From Physcomitrium patens (Eukaryota; Streptophyta; Bryopsida; Funariales; Funariaceae): DNA of 64,000 bases. Position 1 is the stretch's first letter. Each line of letters starts with the position of its first letter. The stretch covers positions 1,422,974 to 1,486,973 of the forward strand of contig NC_037271.1 in the NCBI RefSeq assembly GCF_000002425.4, written 5' to 3'. The notes beneath the pieces are model-generated. The model was not told where the DNA came from and searched no databases. It saw nothing but the letters and a program-made list of their open reading frames with translations. Below, one piece after another: positions 1-13,300 of the stretch. A program made the translations under genes and the position numbers.

Positions 1-2736
1 AGGATCTGCTATGTACCACGAAGATAGTAGAGTGCTAATGGCCAATGTTTGCAATATGGTTTTTGGTTGATCACTGAGTATCATAGTCGCTGGAGATCTA
101 TTATTATGTTGTTCCTGGTTCCTTCGAGTAATCTTCTGTTACAGATCACAACACGCCTGAGTAGGTTTGCAGGGTGTCACCACAGCTTACAGAATGGCCC
201 ACTGCACTTAGATGCACGACACCTTCTTTACCGGCACTCGCCAAAAAGAGAATGTTGGGTTTCACCTAGAAACGAAACCTGTAGCATTCCGGAAGCGGCC
301 GCAGAGGAATAGGTAATCAGCTAGTAACACGATAATTTTTTTTATCATGATTTTGTGCAATTTTAACAATTGTTTTATATGCTTGCCCATTCCCACCCAC
401 AAATTTGGAACTTACGGCCCTTTGCAAGAGCGAGGGAGGGCTAAGACGAAGTGCTAAGGAGAAGTGATAAAGCACTGAGAAATATAAATACAATATAATA
501 TATAAACACAACATATAAATACAACATATATAATCTATCAAGCACGTTGCCATGATTGAAACTTGAGACCAATTTGAATCTACAAAAACCCTCAGCCACT
601 AGTACTAGCCTTCTTAGTTGTTGATTTTATACTATAATCTCACATTATTAATATTAATTGCTGTAGAGTAGCAAAAATTATGGTGGTATTAGCAACATCG
701 TAAATTCATTTATGGACACATAGTTCGAAGAAGAAAAAAACACTTAGAAATTTTGTTACATTATCAAAAATAATTATTTTAAATAGTAGAGGCATTACAA
801 AAAAAATAGAAATAAAAATAAAAAATCTTAATTTAACTTTGTTATAATAATAATAATAATAATAATAAATTTTAGACTAAGTAAATTTGTTAAATATTAA
901 AATTTTATTTTTACATAGTATCTAAAGTCAGATAATTGAAATTTAATTATAAGAATAAAAACATGAAAATAAATCATTTAGACATTTAATTGATAAGGTG
1001 TTTTTTGAAACTAAATTATTTAAAAATCTATCTCAAATTTTTATAGAATTCGTTTTAATCTATTTTTATTTATTTTTTGGTAAATTGAGTTGAATTTTTT
1101 GTTGTAAGAATTAAATGTCTTCTATGATACATAATTTCATTACTTGCACAATTTTTATTTTTTTTTCTTTTTAATTTTAGAAAATTTAGAAAGTGAGTTT
1201 ACAACTTAGTCAATTTGATTTATGTATTAAGTTCATTGTATGTAATTTGGAACAAATTTCATTTTTAATACATAACATAAAAATTTATAGATTTACAAAT
1301 ATTTGTACAATTGTATAATAAAATATAGTTAGATTTTTTTGATGAAAATCTTAATAAGAAAAAACAAGAAACAAGAAGATAAATAAGCAACTTAATTGCA
1401 TTGTCCAATATTTAATAGAATTTTTCAAAAAAAATTAAACATGTTCTTAAGAAGCCAAAATCTAATATGCTTCTTCATATTTACTACAAAGAGTGAATTT
1501 GTAAACTAATTTTGTAATTTAAACAATATACTATTGGTTATTTGGATACATGCTCAATACTTAATTTTAACATTTGAACCATAATTAAAATATGTCCCAT
1601 ATTCTTATATTGGCAAGAGAAGAAATTATAATTGATTAAACATAAACTCCAAACAATTTCTTGAAAAATAAATTCCACAAATTGACTAACTAAAAACTAT
1701 ACTAACATACTCACAAACCAGTTAATAGAAAATATATACTAACACATTTACAAACTTGCTATTAAAAAACATACACTAGCACACCAAGCACAAGTCAAGT
1801 CAACAAGAAACAAAATAGTACATAAAACCAAAGTGGAGGATAAATGGTTGCCAGCAATAGAATTAGGACAGCTTTCATCACCTCAATATCACCCAACACA
1901 AGCTTGCTCTCCAATTTCACCAAGTTGCCTGCAGGCTTTTGCCATGATTCTTGACAAGTTTATAGTCCATCCTATCCAATCCTTAATAGAACCAAAGGTA
2001 GTCACAGTAATTGGCACTAAAAAACACACACATATTTGATGAAAATTAAGCAGACTTTCCCTGTGACACTGGCTCGGAATCCAGTCACAAATCCAAAACA
2101 ATCCCAGTTAAAGTTTACAATGTAATCGGAACGAATGAAGAACCTTGATGTCCACAGAATTTCGAAACACAAAATCAGATATCTTGCATACTAGAATTGC
2201 AGACCCACTTCAGTCAGCAGCACTACTTTCACTGACGCAAGGTTAACTAAGTCAAAGCCATATCTCTTGCCTGAGACAACGTGAGCAGACGCTGAATGTC
2301 GGCCTTCGACAGAGTTCCTAGTACAGCGGATCACAGATTGAATCGTCATGTATCCGTCAGTAACTTAACAAATTGGGTCAAGCATTTAAATTTTGTTTGC
2401 ACAAATAAAAAGAATGGAGATGTTCAAACTATCAGTATTATGTTAATTGCAACTAATTGAAGGAAATCATAAAGTTTTAATAAAACTATCATGGCGTCGG
2501 TTCTGGATTTATGAACGTAATAACGCCAGAATGAGTCGTCACTGCTGAACAACCGTTATCTTTTGTGTCACTTCCATTTGCTAGACGTCCCAAAATATGG
2601 AACATGATGATTACAGTCGTTCTTGAGGAGCTTGTTGAAGAAATCATGCACCGGTCTGTTCTATATCATCCTTAACGACCAGCGCAGCATTGGCAAAGCC
2701 TTTCGGATAGGACACAAGAGCATGTCATATGATGTT
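1..2736. other. Non-coding 3' flank of the first TCP11 gene
   Basis: No convincing gene is seen. The short open frames here have no recognisable domain and are interrupted by low-complexity sequence. About 640-1830 is strongly AT-rich with homopolymer runs and a short ATA trinucleotide tract at 844-869. About 2200-2736 is more balanced in composition and should hold the 3' UTR and polyadenylation region of the minus-strand gene that stops at 2737. Confidence 0.6.
844..869. repeat. (ATA)n microsatellite
   Basis: Uninterrupted trinucleotide repeat in AT-rich intergenic DNA. Confidence 0.9.
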
Positions 2737-5700
2737 CTATTCCGCGGGTATTGCTGCAGTGCGCAGCTGCTGAGTCCGTGCTGCTGCAGCGATGATGCAA
2801 GAGTACCAAGGCTCATGAACTCGGCATGTCACTTCTGCGAGCACTTCCAGGGCAGCGGCTGTTGCAGTGACCTTGTCCATGAGATATACCCCACCAATCC
2901 TCTTCAAAGCTGCCTGAGCACACGCCATGCCCTCCGAGCTCTTGCCAAGAATGAGTAGTGCTCGTAAGCTAGCTTCTACGGTAGCAGAGACTCGTGCAAA
3001 CACTGGGTCTTCTGGAGACAAGCTCTTCTTGAGAACTCTCGTCATGAGCTCTGCGGTAACAGGAGCCACAGAGGGTGCTGAACACGTCTCCACTTCATCT
3101 CCTCTGTTCGCAATCTCGGCAAGAATTGTCCCAATTTGAGTCAGAGAAGCTGTCGGATCATTCAAAAGGACCTCAAGCTTTTGTTTGCCCTTCTCCATAA
3201 TGACCTCCAATTGAAGTGGCGCAACGCCCTGGGTAATTAACCCTTGCCTTGCTACCAGCAAACTACAAGTTCCAATAAAACGATTGTAAGATGAATCAAA
3301 TAAAAGAGGATTCAAGAGAATCGTTATTGATCTCAATAGTAAAGAATCGAAAATATATTTCGTGGTTTCACTGGCAAGACTTGAGGTTGATTTCGCAAGA
3401 ATGATTGCAGAACGATAACCTTCTAGTTGAACAAGGAATAGAAATGTTTACTTACCCAGTGGCTATCACAAGGATTCGTTGAAAAGCGTTCTGGCAGTCA
3501 CGTAGCCGTATGGTGTTGAGAGCAAGAGTCTCCGGTACCCACGGTTCCTGTGCAGGCTCATTACAGCGTAGAATACGTAGCAAGCCAAGGTACACTAACG
3601 TCAAATTGCTCTTCCATTCTACTTCATGAAGTCTTTTGCCACCTGCATAGTTCCTCAGTAATGAGTCCCCTGCTTTTTACTCAGAAAGTGACGATCGACA
3701 AGCCTCTCATATAGATTGGAAAGCTCATTCAGATGAATCAACTCACCTGAAGCGTGAAGCCCAAACCCAGCTGTTGAATAGGCAGCTGTTAGACCACTGG
3801 CAACACCAATCCGTCCACCAGTGCGCATTGATGACAAAGGGGGTAGCCCTGCAGCGACCGATGGCGCAATAGCCGATGTTCCTTGCACAAGTGCCAGTGA
3901 GACTTCCAACTCTGCTTTCTCATGCTCGATGTTCTGAAGACCTTCAGTAAACCAGTTCAACGTGTTCGGCAAGCGCTGGGTAATTTCTGCAAAAGCAACC
4001 ACAGTTTCAAGCTGGTATCTTGTTGCAAAAGATTTGCGCATGTATTCCACGCCAGCAGTCCCGCTGATCAGAGGAACCAGTGCGCGCAAGCGAGTAGCAC
4101 TCATGTCCTGTTTCAGCCCCTGCAATATTCAACAAACGACCAAGGTAAGTAAAATTGGAAATCTCTCGATCCTGGTCAAGAAAGTAGAGCTTGCAAGAGC
4201 CAGATGGTTCTGAGAACACGGCGTGCTGGGTAAGGTGTATCTTACCTGAAGCTGCTCAAAAATGAAACGCAGGCCTTTGACAATCGTGGTGAAGAATGCG
4301 TCATCCGAGTCCTTGATAATTGAAGACACAGTTGCTGCTGATTCTTTAACCAAAGACTCATGAGCAGCACTATTAGCAGTACTATCTCGAGTTGGGGACC
4401 CCAGCTTCGAGATCAATCCAGATGCATAGTCCAACAGTCGTTGCAGGTGCTCAACATCATTGCTCCCTGACTCCAAAATCTACAAAAGAGCATCCTAATG
4501 AGTTTAACTTGAACAAAGACAACAGCACAGAAGACACTTGTTCAATTTAAAAGCAGAATCTTCGTTGAAATTGGTGAATGACCTGAGCGATTAATTCCAA
4601 ATCCATGCACTCCCGAAGCTCGTCTCTCCATCCTTCAGGGACAAGGGCTTCGAGTTCCTCTCGGGCTTCCCCTATCAAGCTCACAAATCGTTTATAATCA
4701 GTTGGCTTTTGTGCCAAATCAGCCGTAATTCCGTCCCAAAACGCATTCTCCATCGTTGTACGTACCTGCGCCTGATAAGTACACAAAAATGCTGCAAACA
4801 TTTAACATAGCTTCAACTGCAGCGTAGATTTAGGCTTCAAAAAGGGCAAAAGAGAGAAACGAGAACTAACTAAGCGGTATCATCTTTCTTGTTACTACCC
4901 ATACCTGAGTCTCTATCATTCGTTTCGTAGCAGAGGAAAGCTCTGGGCCTCCCTTCTTCAGCTGCCATTTGGCATCATGGAGCATCTCATTCACAATGCG
5001 CTCATTTGAAAGCTCACCACCTTGGTGAGTCGGAGAGAATTCCTGTGTCTCTAGACCTTTTTCCCGCATCAGATTCACTGGAATTCTTCGAATTGGAGGT
5101 GGCAGTTTAAATTGCGGCTTAACAACTTTAGGATCGTATTTATGACCAACATCTGAACTGGTGTCTACAGGAGGTGGCTTAGCAGGACCATCTGCATCAG
5201 TAGATAATCCAGATCCAGTTATGGTGACAAAGGGAGAAATTAATGGGGCACCGCTCTCGACAGCCTGAGCGTGTTTAGTACGGGCATCCCTCAAGGCTTC
5301 TTGAAGCCTCTTCACACCAGCCCCACCAGTAAGATGCATGATTCTGTCCTGCAGTAGTCTTTGATCTTGGAGCACCTGCAGCAAATGTCACCCAAATATG
5401 ATGAAGTAGCAATTAAATAAACGTCTTGATAACTACTGGAACAAGATCGTTCAGATAGCGCAAAAATTCAAAAGCCGTTACCTGAGTACGAATGACCTGA
5501 ACATCAGGGTTGATAACAACGACATCTCCAGGAAATTTACACTTGAGAAGCATAGAAACCTCCAACTGACAGGCCATTCTCGTCATCTCTTCCTCCAGTA
5601 CCCGGGCATCCTTCACTTTCCACGCCACAAAATGGTACAGATAAGCACACCACGCTGCGTCAAATACGGCGAGCTGAGCAGCAAATGGTCGGGATGAAGG

Positions 5701-7857
5701 CAACGGAGCAGGAGCTGTGGTTTCTGAGGGCCACTCGGTTCGTGATCGCTTCTGAGGAGAGCCGTTAGGAGAAGAAGAGCCTGCCGGAGTGGACGTAGGA
5801 CCATCGAGGATGATTCCCATCAAAACTTCAAACTCGGGTAAAAGGCTTGCGGCTGCTTCTGAAAGAGCCAGCTCTCGTTTCTCCGTGCCGCTACTAAACA
5901 CCCCCTCTGGCTGGCCCACTATCATATAAGCACATAGGAATACGCGAGCGGGGTATCGATCGAGCTCTGTCTCAGCTGCGGCTTCTTTAGAGCAATTTTT
6001 CAGATCAAAGGCTCCAGAAGCAACCGGAGAGGCAGTGGGGTCTCTTGGGGGAAGCTTGCCTGCACGTAAAGCCTTGTCCTTTCTTATCATCAGACTGGTG
6101 GCACTTGGTGGACGCGATTTGCGCGTCGGTAGTGAAACATGCTTGAGCAGGGAGTCGACGCTCGTGGTAGTGCTGGATTGACCATCGAGAGATAGTTTTA
6201 GACGGCTTTCCATCCGAGCCAACAGTGCCTTGACAATTTTAAGAGTCGTGGGGGCGGTGATGCGGGATGCAAGCTCCTCAAAGGAGATGGATGTGACAGA
6301 CTTCCCGTGCAACCCACATGCTGCATAATTTTGTGCCAGCTCGTATGTAGTACTTCTGGACTGTCGGAACTGTCTCCAGCAGCTGCACATGAATCCCACC
6401 GATTAACAATTCAAGCGACAGCTCATAACTTTCCGTAACAAATTTCATAGGTTGTCATAATGCTAGAAAAATTCTGATTCTGGTAGTTATCAAGCAATCA
6501 GGCCAATGTAAGTTCTATAAGCCTACCTTCCCAGCTTCATATTGAGTAATTTCTTGAAGGGTTCTCACCGAGTGAGCTTGCGGCAAAGGCGGTCACCCTG
6601 TTGAAGTTTCTGCTGGCAAGAATTTTTACAACCCCCACGTTTCTGCAGAAATTCTGCACGCTGCCTTCGCGCCTGGTTTACCCAAAACATTCACTACATT
6701 CAGCGAACAACAAATTCTTGGTGACACCATCATTTTAGATACTGATCAGTGAGGGTGTTAGCAGTAAGGAATGGAGATTTACACGCTGCAAGCGTGCTTC
6801 AAGTTTCTCTCTTTTGTTCCTTCTTTCCAACTCTCGTTCACGTACAACCTCTTGGGCGACTCGTCGAGCTTGGAGGACAGTGGCCTGGGCGCGGCATTTC
6901 CCAGCTTCAATGAGACCAGCACGTTTTTCCTCAGCAGCTGCTATTTTTTGGCATATGGTCAACCGAAGAGCTTCAATGCGCTCTCGGTCCTTGCCTTCCT
7001 GATTTGTTCTGGCCACTGCTGAATGCGCTGATCTTTCATGAGCAGCAGCCCGGCGTTGTTTATCAAGTTCCAGGAGAGCTAATCTATTGGTTTCTGCTTG
7101 ATGAACTCGTGACTCCACTTTGCAACCCAACTCTTCGCGCTCTCGCTCCATGCGCAGATGGGTCTCTGTCTTGGCTGCCAACCGGAGTTCATGAATCCTG
7201 GCTAACCTCATGTGCTCTTGGGCTTGAAGCTCCGCCCTGCTAATCAAGATAAGGTCGTGCAAACATAACTATTGCATGAGTTCCAACCTCCCCATACAAT
7301 CATAGCAAGTCATAACCTGCAATACATATCAAGTTCTTACAGTTGCAAAACATAAGAGAGTGTTTTGACAATTTATAATCTTCCTGCTAGTGCTACCTCT
7401 TGTGCTCAGCAGCAGAAAGTTTGGCTTCAAGGCGCTGAGCTAAATCTTCTGAGTCAGAGTGCGGAGGGCTCACTCTCCGCTTCGGCCGAGCTTTGTTCAC
7501 CAGCCATTCATGAAATTGCTGCAAAATAGCATGTTCGGTACTAGCACTGTTAAACAACCTCGTTTGTAAAGAACAGTCTGATTAACAAAGAAAAGTTACA
7601 AAATGTGATATAAAGATGATTACCAAAAGTACCTGACGTCTCAAGTCTGCTTCCTTGAGTCTTGTCTCTATTTCATCGAGGCTCTTCGTCTTGCTTTCAA
7701 GACTGTCCTCCAGACGTTGTCTCAGCCATTTGGGCACTGGAGAGTTGGAGATGACACATTCTGAGATTTCAATATCAAAAGCGACGCCCGTGCCAGGATT
7801 ACCCATCATGTTTCCCTCCCCTCCAGCCAAGGGCTCTCTGTGAATTGAGGTTGCCAT
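2737..7857 (-). CDS. TCP11 family protein, paralogue A (11 coding exons)
   Basis: Exons on the minus strand: 7857-7633, 7518-7397, 7236-6783, 6672-6569, 6382-5482, 5375-4905, 4771-4583, 4479-4246, 4119-3747, 3642-3456, 3262-2737. They join in frame to 1261 residues, with GT donors and AG acceptors throughout. The order matches plant T-complex-11 proteins: an N-terminal block with [10 protein letters not shown] and EADLRRQ, then a long charged coiled coil (about 75-300) with AEEKRAGLIEAGK and REREELG, then CWRQF near 303, [12 protein letters not shown], and a C-terminal Tcp11 domain beginning near [14 protein letters not shown] (about 726) and running through MENAFWDGI and [17 protein letters not shown] segments to the end. 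Function in plants is poorly known; animal TCP11 is linked to sperm PKA signalling. The ATG at 7857 is chosen because its N-terminus matches paralogue B. A cttattag acceptor about 20 nt upstream suggests a leader intron. Confidence 0.88.
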
Positions 7858-10389
7858 GCTTCATTCAGTTTGCACCTAATAAGAAACGAGAACAGATGCC
7901 TACAGTTAAAAGCCCGACATTGACACCAGCTCTGAGAGTTCTGAAATCAAAATTTTGGCTATGTCAAGTTCCACGAAACCGAAAAGGAGCTGCGATTGTA
8001 GAGGAGGACAACAACTTAATTTCGATCCTCAGATTCTTATCAGAGAAAAAAGCGATAGGACTCCAAACTTGAAGATACCAACAAAGATACGTTAAGTGGT
8101 AAAAGTAAGAATGATCAGCAGAAACTATTTTCGGAAAGTTCAGACAAAGCATCTCGATGAAAAATTCCTTGAGGAGGTTGAAGTGAAGGGCACAAACGTC
8201 GTCCGAACCTCCAAACCTTAAAGCTCAAGGGAGTTTACGCACAGAATGCCATGTCCATATCCAGTGGGGCATACCAGTCTCTTCAATGAAGTCTTTACGA
8301 AGTAGAAAAAATTAAAGAATTAAAAAAAGATTACAATGAATATCCCAGCCAAATTTTCACACCTCGCAGTTCTTTTGAGACCTACTGACGTGTGATCTCT
8401 GCAGCAATCGAAGCACAAATTGCAGCATGTGTAATACAGATTGATGTCGTCTTGGAGAGGTTTGCCATCCATGCGCTGGAGAACCACTTGAAAGCAATGA
8501 CGATCGAGTAGATTGCAATGGCCATATGACAGGTGTCAACAACCAGAACTCTGTACTAATATCGAACCTCTTCATCTATCACGGAACGACAGAATCGCGA
8601 GAAAGTAGATTTGGAAAGGCAAAAAGGTCTTCGATAGACGTCCGCCAAGGAAATGTCTCAACCTCCGCACCTCATCTGTTGTAGAATGCTGGATTATATA
8701 GTTGGCTGGGATATTCATTGTAATTATAAGAAAAGTTGGATTTCAAGGCTTTTACAGGCACTCTAGGATAAAAAGGCAATCACAAGAAGAATAAGTACGA
8801 AACCGATCAAATTGTCCACCAAGCGCAACATAGTGTCCACCAGGCCTACCTATGGCAAACTCAACCACCAACAATCAGAAAATTCCGGTATGAGGAATAC
8901 ATAATTCTCGTCGCAACGGGAGGCGATTGATTCTTGTCAGTGGAGCACCTCGGTCACTTCAGAAACATTCTGAATGAACGGCCAATATTTCGACAATGGG
9001 TGGCACTTGCGAAATTTGCAAGTACTTGCATCCAATCCTTTCAAAGCTAACGATGCAGTGAACAACGGCAAACCTGGAAACCCTCTCCTAGAATCAAATC
9101 ATCAAATTTCACAACGACGAGATTGGACAATGCCATGTACCTTCTGGCGTTTCCTCAAAACTTGCGCAAGCACAATGCACCGCTTTTCAAAAGCGCCCAG
9201 TCACCCACTCTCCATCAAAATGAAACTTAATCCTCCATTAGTTGATGTGAAAATGAGAAATTCGCTCAGAGATCTGTCTGAAAACATCTTCTGGTTCTAT
9301 CCGACAATCTACAACACCCACTATGGATTTGAGTTCGTCAGGAATAGGGTCAGTAGTGGAATGTTGTCTGACGAGAGCATCACGTTGCAGAAGGGCCATG
9401 AGAAAACATCAAATGAGAGAATAGGTATAAAACTTCATGGAATTGTACTATGCGGATGACCTTCGAAGTCATGGAGAGAAACGAGGTTGCAGAGTCACAG
9501 CTTGAATAGGAAAAAGGAAACAGAGGTTCGGTAACGGCTCCAACTACATAGAAGCACGGTTCGGCTCCCACCCTGCTGCCCAACCTCCTTCCTATCCTTT
9601 CCAAACCGCACCCAACTCACCAGATGCATACAATTCTAGAACCAAATCTCTGTAAAACGTGACCAGGTTGAGCTTTTTCGTGTGCAGATGTGCTGGGCAG
9701 GTCGTTAAAATTTTAAAAAGCTTCCGAGCAGAGGACCCAACGAATAAAATGCGATACATACACAACAGTAGCTTCGTATATCAAAGAAGAGTGAAGTCGA
9801 GACTATCTTGGGGTGCGCTAGGTGCTGAGCTGCTGGCCTGTGGTCTTCAATTTTTTCTTTTTATTTCTCTTTGTCGAGGAACTCTAATGGTGCAACGGTA
9901 CAAAAGCAAACGACAGGGCGAGTTCCACAAACAATCCAAGAAATCAACTACGCAAAGAGCTTGAAAAAGCTCAAAAGTGCAGAGAGGAAAAGCATGGAAA
10001 ATGAAGCAGGAAGAATCTTTATTGTATTTACGAATAGAATCCGACACGCCGTAAGGAGATGGTAACCATTCGAATGATACAAACGCCGCGGCTTTAGAAC
10101 CGAGCAATGATTATGAACAACCAATGGAAGCATTATCTCTTCCTCTATACATGAAACATAAACACAAGGCATTTTCTATATACATGGCAGCTGTACTATA
10201 CACGGTAATCTCTGATCGTATACCATTTCACCGTTCCTCACCGATTCACAACCTTCTTGTCATGTAACACTGCTGTTATCAAATGAAGCAGTGTCACAAG
10301 AGTTAGCATGGATGCACTATGCAATGAGACATCGACCCCTTCCATGGCGTGCGTGACGTCGAACACTAAAGGACAAAGTCGGTAAAGCA
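7858..10389. other. Spacer between the TCP11 paralogues: leader and promoter of A, 3' flank of B
   Basis: No supported gene. A 161-codon plus-strand frame at 8974-9459 has no recognisable domain and I do not call it. On the minus strand, around 8590-8640, a pyrimidine-rich segment resembles one at about 17150-17195 upstream of paralogue B (shared GCCTTTTC/TCCAAATCT-like core). This suggests a conserved leader exon or promoter element carried by the duplication. About 10100-10389 should hold the 3' UTR of paralogue B. Confidence 0.5.
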
Positions 10390-13300
10390 CTAATGTTGGC
10401 TACGAACTCCTTCCAGAATGCAAGAGTACCACGGCTCATGGACTCTACACGTCACCTCTGCGACCACCTCGGCAGCTTCAGCGGTGGCCACTACCTTGTC
10501 CGTCAAATACAGCCCGCCAATCCTCTTCAAGGCTGCCTGTGCAACGACCATGCCCTGTGGGCCTTTGCCAAGGATTAGCAGTGCTCGTAAGCTGGTGCCA
10601 ACAGCAGCAGACACGCGTGCAAAGACTGTATCTTCAGGTGACAAACTCTTATTCAGAACCCTCGTCATGAGCTCCGAGCTCATGCGTGTTACAGGAGGAT
10701 CAACCGTTCCATCTTTATCTTTCCTATTGGCAATCTCCGCAAGGATAGACCCAATTTGAGTCATTGAGGCTGTTGGGCTATTGAGAAGGTTTTCAAGCTT
10801 TTGTTTTCCTTTCTCAATAATGTCTTCCAACTGAAGGCCCGCAATGCCTTGACTCACCAACCCTTGCCGAGCTATCAGCAGCCTGCCAATTAAATAGAAG
10901 TGTAAGTTTGATAAGCCATTTATCACGACAGATTAACCTCGGATGTGAGAACCCGAAGATGGGACCAATACACGACATTAAGAATTGGCCAATGGTTTAA
11001 AACGGAAATGTTAAAACTATTAATACAATCACTATCTTTGTAACATTCCTTCTTTACAAGGCACAGATCATTATACAAAGATCGAACATAACTGACTGGA
11101 AAGTGAAGGGCGTTGAAATACTGACCCAGTTGCTATAACAAGAATTTGCTGAAACGAATTTTGATAATCAAGAAGCCTTGAGGTATTAAGAGCAAGAGTC
11201 TCCGCTATGGACTCCACATTCGCTGCCTCATTGCTGCGAAGAATTCGAAGGAGGCCCAAGCGTACCAAAGTGTCATTGCAATTCCATTGCACCTCAGGAA
11301 AACTTCTCTGACCTGAAGATGTTCCCAAACGCACAACATCAGTCTCACAGCTTCGGCAAAATAATGAAACATACTGGTACAACGAAGAGCATGCTGAAGA
11401 GAATCAAACCTGAAGAAGAGATTGCAGACTCAGCCAAGGGTGCAGCGGCAGTTGCTCCTTTCGATACACTGAGACGTCCTCCGGTACGCATTGATGATGG
11501 CGGTGGAATTCCTGCACCAGCTGGCTTCAATGGAAGCATTTGCAGTGCTGACTCTGCTGGAGCTAACGACATTTCCAATTCCATTTTCTCCTGCTCCAAA
11601 CTTTTAAGTGCTTCAGTAAACCAAGAGACTGTCTTTGGGAGATGATGTGCGACTTCAGCAAAGGAGGATGCTGTGGTAAGCTGGTGTCGGGTTGAAAAGG
11701 TACTACGCATATAATCGATACCAACTGTCCCACCAATGAGGGGAGCGATTGCTTGTAACCGAGAAGCACTAATGTCTTGCTTGAGCACCTGCATTTTCTC
11801 CACATATAATGTCAATTTTGTAAGCGAAAATTCTTTCAAAACATAAACATAACGAGAGACAAAAGTTCAAGAGGTAAGGACATGGAAACTACATAAAGTG
11901 AGAACAGAAGTGGACACTACCTGCAGTTGCTCAAAAATAAACCGAAGACCTTTCACAAGAGTTGTAAAAAATGCAATTTGTGCAGGCTTGCTGCCCGAAG
12001 GTACTGTTGCCGATAACTCCTTGACCAAGGACCCATGCGCAGCTTTTGCAGGGCTGTCGCGAGCTGGAGAACCTAGTTTCAGAATTAACCCAGATGCGTA
12101 GTCTAATAATCGGCGCAAATAGTCTACATCATTACTTCCAGACTCCAAAATCTGCACCGAATACAATCAGTATTGAGAATCAAACAAAAAAGCAAATTGG
12201 AGAAAATAGAGGCATTTCAAGCATCGACAACGTGGGAAATGGGTGAGTAAGATCTAACCTGAGTTATCAGTTCCAAATCCATAGATTCCCGAAGCTCATC
12301 TTTCCAACTCTCAGGAACAAGAGCTACAAGTTCCTGCCGCACCTCTCCAACTAAATCAACAACACGCTTGTAATCTGTAGGCTCTTGAGCCAACCCACTA
12401 GCAATATTATCCCAAAACGCATTCTCCATTATAGACCGCACCTGATCTTGAAGATCATTGATCTTTTTTGCGGATGGGTTAACAGAAGAGACTAAATGAG
12501 GACTTTCCTGCAGGTGCCATTTCGAATCATGGAGCATCTCGTTGACAATTTGCTCGTTTGTAAGCTCGGCTCCAACATGATTTGGCACGGAGCTCTGGGA
12601 GTTTTGAGCGTCTAGTTTTGCCAGGTTCTCAGAAGCAGTTGGTGAAGCTGGTTCAGCTGACACAGGAGGTGGAAACCTAAATAGTGATCTCACAACCCTC
12701 GGTTTACCTGCGTTGGCTCCTACACTGCTGTCCTCGGGTGAAGAAGCCGAGGATACAACTGAACCAGGTGATGTCGGTGACGATTTAGATCTGATGGGAG
12801 TGCTGAAAGGAGAAGGAGGAGGAGAACCACTTTCAGGAGCCTCTGCATACCTAGTCCGCACATCTAGAAGAGCTTCTTCCATGCGAACCAAGCCAGCACT
12901 ACCTGTAAGGTGGGAGATCCGATCCCGTAATAGCTTTTGGTCCTCAAGCACCTGTAACAAATGTCACCCTCAGTGTTGTAAGTAACATAAAAAACGTCCG
13001 AAAAGTTAGAATCAAAACGTACAAATTAAACCGCGAAGTCGGTGTAAAATGGAGGTAGATGTCACATGCTCCGCAGACTAAAAACATTTGTGATAAGAGG
13101 ATGTGTGTCTAAGAAGCACGCGTTAACATATACATAGTCAGGTCAAAATGGCACATCTTTATATGTTAACTATTACCATCCCTGTTATCATACAAAACAA
13201 TCAGGAAAAGCATAGCTCAACCAGAGAATATTAGAAGACCTAAGTGCATACCTGGGTGCGGATTGCCTGTGCATCGTGACTTAGATCGGAGGCACTCCCT

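Noticed and set aside
8974-9459. 161-codon plus-strand open frame as a gene
   Set aside because: No recognisable domain. It lies in the leader or promoter region of the minus-strand TCP11 gene, and its composition is not clearly coding.
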